Positions 33,701 to 64,000 of a DNA stretch of 64,000 nt are shown one piece after another. The stretch comes from Strigamia acuminata (taxonomy: Eukaryota > Arthropoda > Chilopoda > Geophilomorpha > Linotaeniidae). A program made the translations under genes and the position numbers. The notes under the pieces were generated by a model that saw only the letters and a program-made list of their open reading frames with translations, did no database searches and was not told the origin of the DNA. Each line of letters begins with the position of its first letter. The first letter of the stretch is position 1. The stretch lies in the NCBI GenBank assembly GCA_949358305.1, contig OX442318.1, positions 358,501-422,500 of the forward strand, written 5' to 3'.

Positions 33701-36122
33701 GCCATTGTGGAGCACCGAGCAGGGAATGCGGCTCGCACAGCCAACATGCATCACATCCGGTCCCCCACCACCACCCCCCGCGTCCCCAGCATCCAACTCT
33801 TTCAGGTATAAAAAAAAAACATAAAAAAAAAACCTTAACCTTTGTTCCAGTTGGAAAAAAAATTCAATTTGTAGGGGAAGTGAACTTAAAATGAGAAGTT
33901 TAAAAAGAAAAAAAATTGTGACGGGGGGGAAGGAAAGGAAAGGTGTAAATTGTATCAGCCCAGTCACCAATCAGATCGATTTGCGCGCTCTCGACTCCCG
34001 TAAACGACTTTAAGCAAATTCGACTTGACCCCAGTCAAAAGCTCCGCCTTGGAGTTGGCTTCGCCGCACATTTCCATCAATTTGCCTTTCTTTACATTAT
34101 TGACACGAGTGGGGCGAGATGGAGAGGAGAAAAATGCATGAATCATGGATCTGGCAAGGCATTTACAGGGATTATGGTTTAATTAAGCTCCAAGCCTGCT
34201 GCACGTGCCCTGATACACTTTGTTTAACGCGTCGATGCGACGAGGGAGCGAGGGAGCGAGAGAGAGAGAGAGATGTGCTCTCTAGTGCAGTGCAGTGCAG
34301 TGCAGTGCAGTGCAGTGCGCAACGCGACCGATGAGACATCGGCAGGTGCACGATCAACCAGCCTCCCTTTTTCTTATTTCTAGTGTTTGCCCCTATTTTT
34401 TGCCTCAGCCTCAGCCTCCCCTTCCTCTTTTTTTGGTCGATCGTTTCGTTGCTCCCCACCGTGGCATTGTGCGCGCACCTCGCCTCGCCTCGCTCGCTCT
34501 CTCTCTCTCGCTTTTCGGGTGCCCCTAATGAAGGCATTAATAAAACGTGGAAAAATGTGTCGTCGTTACCACCAGTGCCGCGAGTGATTATCAATATGGA
34601 GTGTAAACTTTTATGTGGTGGTGACACATATTGACCGCGTATGAAATAATAAAACTCATCGCCGCGTTCCGCCGCGCTTGACAAATGTAGAATTGAATGT
34701 TTACATTGCAAATTTAATATTTAGACAATATTTTTTTAGTTGAAGCAAAAAGGGGCGTCGAGCGAGCAAGAGAGAGAGAGAGACTGAATGAAGTCAAGTG
34801 CAGTGCAGAGATCGACAAGTGCACGTATGGCGGCGCAAATTCGCCAGTATATCAAATTTCGCTGTGAAATAATTAAATTCTCACTTTGCAAAGTGTGCGG
34901 AAAAGGGTTTTCGAGAATTAATTGTTGTAATTAGTCAAATAAAAGGTATTTGGAGAGGAAGGAGGAAAAAGTGCGTGCTCGAGCGATTGATGTGTTTATC
35001 CACGTATCAGTTTGAGTGTTGGGGAATACAGATGCGAGTTATTGGTTACTTCTTTACTTCTTTTAGCCCGCAGCCGCACTAATGCTGGCCAGCGATTAAT
35101 CACGTTGGGGATTTAGGAGGAGGGCGCTCGGCATCCGGTCGGGGGGTAGCCCCGAGCATTGCCATTAGTTTTCATCAACCACCCTGAATTTAATTACGTC
35201 AGCTTAAACTCGCGTCTACCCGTGGGCACGCGCTTCGGGGGTTGCAATACAGACCCTTTACTCAACCCCCCGCGAGCACCACGAGCCCCGCAACCCCCGC
35301 GTGCAGCTGGCGTCCCTCGCCAGCGCGCAAACAACAACATTCGTCCTCGTTTTCATAGTCACCATAAAAGCCCCAACTGCACACACGCTCAAAAAATCCG
35401 GAAATGATGAGATGCGATGCGATGAGACGCGATGGTGGGGTGCGGTGAATGCGCCATCAACAAACATGAGTCGTGTGCCGTGTTTTCTGCCCAATTACAC
35501 TCGGCAGAGTTTGATCGAGCACGAGGATTCGGATCACCTCATCTGCCTCGGAGAGTAAGTCTCTCCCAACCCCGCTCTCTAAGGTGTTGCAAACACGAGC
35601 CAAAGTGGATCCGTGACCCCCTCAGCCCTCAGCCCTAACCATCGCACCGCAACACGCACCTGCATCTCTTCGGGGACTACTTCATTTCCACGTGTTTACT
35701 TAACATTTCGTCATTTATGCAAAAGTGACGAATTTCTTCTATTTCTCTATTTTCGCGTGGCCTTCAGACCCTTCAGACCCTTCAGCCCCCGAAGACCCTT
35801 CAGACGGCCTCCCCCTTGGATCCGCCCCTGGTTTTAGTGGGATACATCAGTGCGTTAACCTAATATTTCCTAATAAGACATGTAATCTAATTTAGTTCCG
35901 GTTCGTGGATTTCCTAGCAAAGGAAATCTTTGCCCATTGCGGTTATTAGAAAACTCTCGCAACTGCCCGCTCGCGATATTCGTCGTCAAATCGTTTACAA
36001 TTAAACATTTAGACTTTCTCATTCAATAAATGTGTCCATTCATTTTCTTCCGCTCTACTTGCAGGCTCCTCCGATCGACGGACCACCAAACCAAACCAAT
36101 TAGGATTTACGAACCGACATGA
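30715..36122 (+). CDS. Putative spliced plus-strand gene, product unknown (partial model)
   Basis: Candidate exons with matching phases: 30715-30795 (MMMLRSRAESVIRDAV..., donor CAG/GTGAGC), 32411-32463, 33149-33213 (NVAVFLAKMNIISEQIGLE, acceptor after TTTTTTCC tract, donor GTGAGT), 33723-33805, 35508-35554 (SLIEHEDSDHLICLG, donor GTAAGT) and 36065-36122 (strong pyrimidine-tract acceptor, stop TGA, then AATAAA near 36187). The last two exons are the best supported; the middle joins are my choice, and other frames are open in exons 2-4. The ATG at 35466 could also start a short 48-residue product. I do not recognise the protein. It would end about 1 kb from the convergent membralin 3' end. Confidence 0.35.
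31891..31958. repeat. AAAAC and AAAT simple repeats
   Basis: A run of ACAAA units passes directly into AAAT units and back. No function seen. Confidence 0.9.
32994..33062. repeat. GAAA-type simple repeat
   Basis: Purine tract of GAAA units with interruptions. A TAAA tetranucleotide run follows at 33308-33338. Confidence 0.85.
34284..34320. repeat. GTGCA pentanucleotide repeat
   Basis: Seven uninterrupted units of GTGCA, preceded by a GA-rich tract (34253-34273). Confidence 0.9.
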
Positions 36123-37097
36123 AGAATAATTGTTTATTGTTTATTTATTTATTTATTTATTTATTTATATATATCTTAAAGATATAATAAAAGAAATGTA
36201 AAAATAAAGTGCAGAGTTTATTGGATATCCAAGTTTAAGCCTAATTTTGCATGACAAGATCGAGTTTGGCGTGGCGGACGTAAACACATTTATTTATGCA
36301 GCGTCATGAGCGGCACTTGTTAAATCCTCGGTTGGATGCGCACCGGTCAACCAAAACGCGTTGATTGTTATTCTTTAATCTCGTAACGGTTGCGCAAGTG
36401 GAAGGAAGTTGGGATTTTTGGGCAACAAGTAGTTGTCGAAGGAGGAAAAAAAATATATAGACAGGTCGCGTTGCCAACCAATTTGAGACAAAGGAGGAGA
36501 AATGCCAAATTGAATCGCCTTCACCGGTGGATGTCAGAGACGCAGCTCGTCTCTTTATTGATTCTTCCGGCACACACAACAAGGGAGACCCGCCCCTCAC
36601 AAAACCCAACTTCCTACTTAAACAAATCGAAACCGACACGCACCTTGCACGGGATTACGTACAAATGTCGAAGCGCACGCGTAAAATCTCGGCCAAGAGG
36701 GGGCAAACACTCTCTCTCCTTCCCTCCATTTTTATTCCCTTTTTATGGCACGAAAAATTCAATTTTAACGAAAAAAACACTAAAAGCAAATAATTTTCAC
36801 ATTTCCAAATAAATCACACCTTTTATTCTCAAAAACACAAGTAAACACATCAATTAAATTTAATTTAATTTAAAAATTAAAAGAAAAAAAAAGAAAAAAG
36901 AAAAAATATTGTTTCATGTACACATTTTTTATTATTTTATTAACACCGATGATTCATAAACAAATACAATATAAATTGTACTACCGTACGGTATCAAACA
37001 ACCCTCATTCCCTCCTTACCATTCACTAAACCGCTCCTCCGACATTAATTAATTAAAACTAACATTTCCAACTCCTCTTTTTGGTTCAATCAACGAG
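36123..37097. other. Convergent 3' region between the putative plus gene and membralin
   Basis: Holds a TTTA tetranucleotide run (36133-36170), AATAAA signals for a plus-strand transcript (36187-36210) and TTTATT-type signals for membralin on the minus strand (about 36920-36945). No gene seen. Confidence 0.55.
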
Positions 37098-62917
<25,820 letters not shown>

Positions 62918-63562
62918 ATGGAGAAAAATATACGGGTTATTTTACCGAAGCTTGGCGATGACGACGTCGGTGTGGATGTGGAACATAATCCTTTAATGGC
63001 CGAGAATATGTTCGCATCGCGCAAGAAAACTACCATGGAAAACGAAAGTGACTCGCCCGAGGAGTTCGCTTATGACTTGATGGAAGTCGATGAAATTAAA
63101 AATTCGTATCTCAACTTGCCAAGAACAAACTCGCCCGAAAGAATTGTCAGTACAAATTAAAATTTCAAACAAAAATAAATCTAAAATAATTTATAAAATG
63201 TAAAAATTAATTAATCAATTTTATTTCATCTATTTTTTACATTCAGATCATATGTTTGGACATTTCGGCCGAAATGGAGGATTCGAGTTTTCGGCTCACT
63301 GACGGATCATCGCGCACCTTCTTCTCCGTTGCCAAACAAGCGGTCATCATGTTTCTACACACCAAACACTTACTCGATTCGAGGCACCAGTTTGCGCTGG
63401 TTTTACTTACCGATGCGGCACTTTGGGTAATACTTAATATCAAATAAATTTATTTATTTCAACTTTTTCTCTATTTTTAGTTGGGAGATTTCACAAATGA
63501 TCCTCAGAGTATCATCGGGCTGATAAAAGAAGTTAAAGACACAACAACCTGCGATTCCATGC
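62918..63562 (+). CDS. BABAM1: BABAM1/MERIT40, 5' exons (gene runs off or is interrupted)
   Basis: Exons 62918-63145, 63247-63426 and 63481 to about 63562 join in phase. The product has an acidic N-terminus, then PRTNSPERII, ICLDISAEME, VIMFLHTKHLLDSRHQFALVLL, TDAALWLGDFTNDPQSI and EVKDTTTCDS. This aligns with the PEKVI-ICLD and VRTKH...FALVVVNDDTAWLSGLTSDP core of MERIT40, the VWA-like scaffold subunit of the BRCA1-A and BRISC deubiquitinase complexes. The ATG at 62918 is the first in frame. After CDSM the similarity ends; a donor (GTATCC at 63563) is possible, and the rest of the gene must lie to the right. Confidence 0.88.
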
Positions 63563-64000
63563 GTATCCTATCAAATCAAACACCGTGAAAGCTCTTTTGT
63601 CACGATCGTGTGCAAAAAACAGACAAAATTGGTAAAAGAGCTTCTTCGGTCGATGGATGTACACATTGTACAGTGTACGCTGTGTAGCCCGGACATAGGA
63701 CAGCTCCGAATGGGAAAGGGAATTTGTTCGAATCATTTATTCAAAATCATCACCATCAGCCGCAATTACAATTTCTGTTAAGTTACATACAAAAAAATAC
63801 TCGGCACTGTCCGGTCCGTACAGAGTACACCGTAATAAGAAAAAAATACTTGACAAATGAACCAGAAATGTCCACTTTATTCAATGCAATGTACGCATAA
63901 GTAAGGATTCCTTTTCCACTATTAATGCAAATAATTCTGTAAGTAGAGTGGAAAGAGTGCAGTTGCCGCAAGTGCACTATTCCGAAGTGATTCCTCCCGA
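63563..64000. other. Sequence after BABAM1 exon 3; intron with possible inserted repeat
   Basis: No BABAM1 similarity is visible. An imperfect inverted repeat pairs 63671-63698 with 63805-63832 (20 of 28 positions). A 75-codon plus frame from about 63560 is open but unrecognised. Confidence 0.4.

Larger units (their letters stand above)
29580..34110 (-). other. Minus-strand exon candidates, product unknown
   Basis: Open blocks with splice-like borders on the minus strand: about 34095-33955 (KLMEMCGEANSKAELLTG), 33747-33480 (LLSDAHALAREEGFIKGC), about 32600-32450 (SIDEVMRKIMQKKGIEG), 31240-31056 (ERKLHLELIDVSKMGEKNER, acceptor GCGCTTTTTAG) and 29666-29584 (SSRFLRLKEQQAELEQQ, acceptor TTTTCTAG, donor CAG/GTGAAG). 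They read like protein but I could not chain them with consistent phases, and two overlap plus-strand candidates. At most one strand is likely to be right at each place. Confidence 0.2.

Overview
The window is animal nuclear DNA, AT-rich and intron-bearing, most likely from an arthropod; the species cannot be named from sequence alone. The evidence is spliced orthologues of four conserved animal genes (SAP30BP, a TESK-type kinase, membralin/TMEM259 and BABAM1/MERIT40), two C2H2 zinc-finger genes, and invertebrate-type transposons (a copia element primed from the middle of initiator tRNA-Met, a Ty3/gypsy-type gag element, and hAT-like, piggyBac-like and Tc1/mariner-like relics).

Layout. 1-3186: broken copia element on the minus strand, cut by the window edge. 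3215-11660: a rearranged cluster of four copies of one gene family encoding secreted coiled-coil proteins of unknown function. Two copies are intact (6031-6763 minus and 9707-10493 plus), and they sit as a head-to-head inverted duplication around a 12-bp minisatellite and a 1.53-kb almost perfect palindrome. Two are broken (3215-3709 and 5347-5554). 12289-19642: a doubtful small ORF and two zinc-finger genes on the minus strand. Between the zinc-finger genes, at 14204-18623, lies a very young LTR element with identical 632-bp LTRs and a 4-bp target duplication. It codes only for gag plus a short overlapping ORF, and the overlap contains a textbook -1 frameshift signal. 20341-21420: SAP30BP (+). 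21548-22282: an unrecognised small spliced gene (-). 23048-27576: TESK kinase (-, nine coding exons).

27640-37000 holds no gene I can name, but it has several phase-compatible exon candidates on the plus strand, ending in a well-supported terminal pair at 35508-36122, and weaker candidates on the minus strand. 37098-62262: the membralin gene (-), nine coding exons over 25 kb, with introns holding MITEs, a nested hAT-like element, a gypsy RNase H relic, a 5S rRNA relic and simple repeats. 62918 to the right edge: BABAM1 (+), head-to-head with membralin across about 655 bp.

The conserved genes are housekeeping in nature (splicing/transcription, cofilin kinase, ER-associated degradation, BRCA1-A/BRISC deubiquitinase scaffold) and show no operon-like link; closely spaced genes are divergent (zinc finger 2/SAP30BP, membralin/BABAM1) or tail-to-tail (SAP30BP/unknown gene). 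The least ordinary features are the gag-only LTR element with its retained frameshift signal and symmetric enhancer/promoter, and the palindromic secreted-protein cluster.
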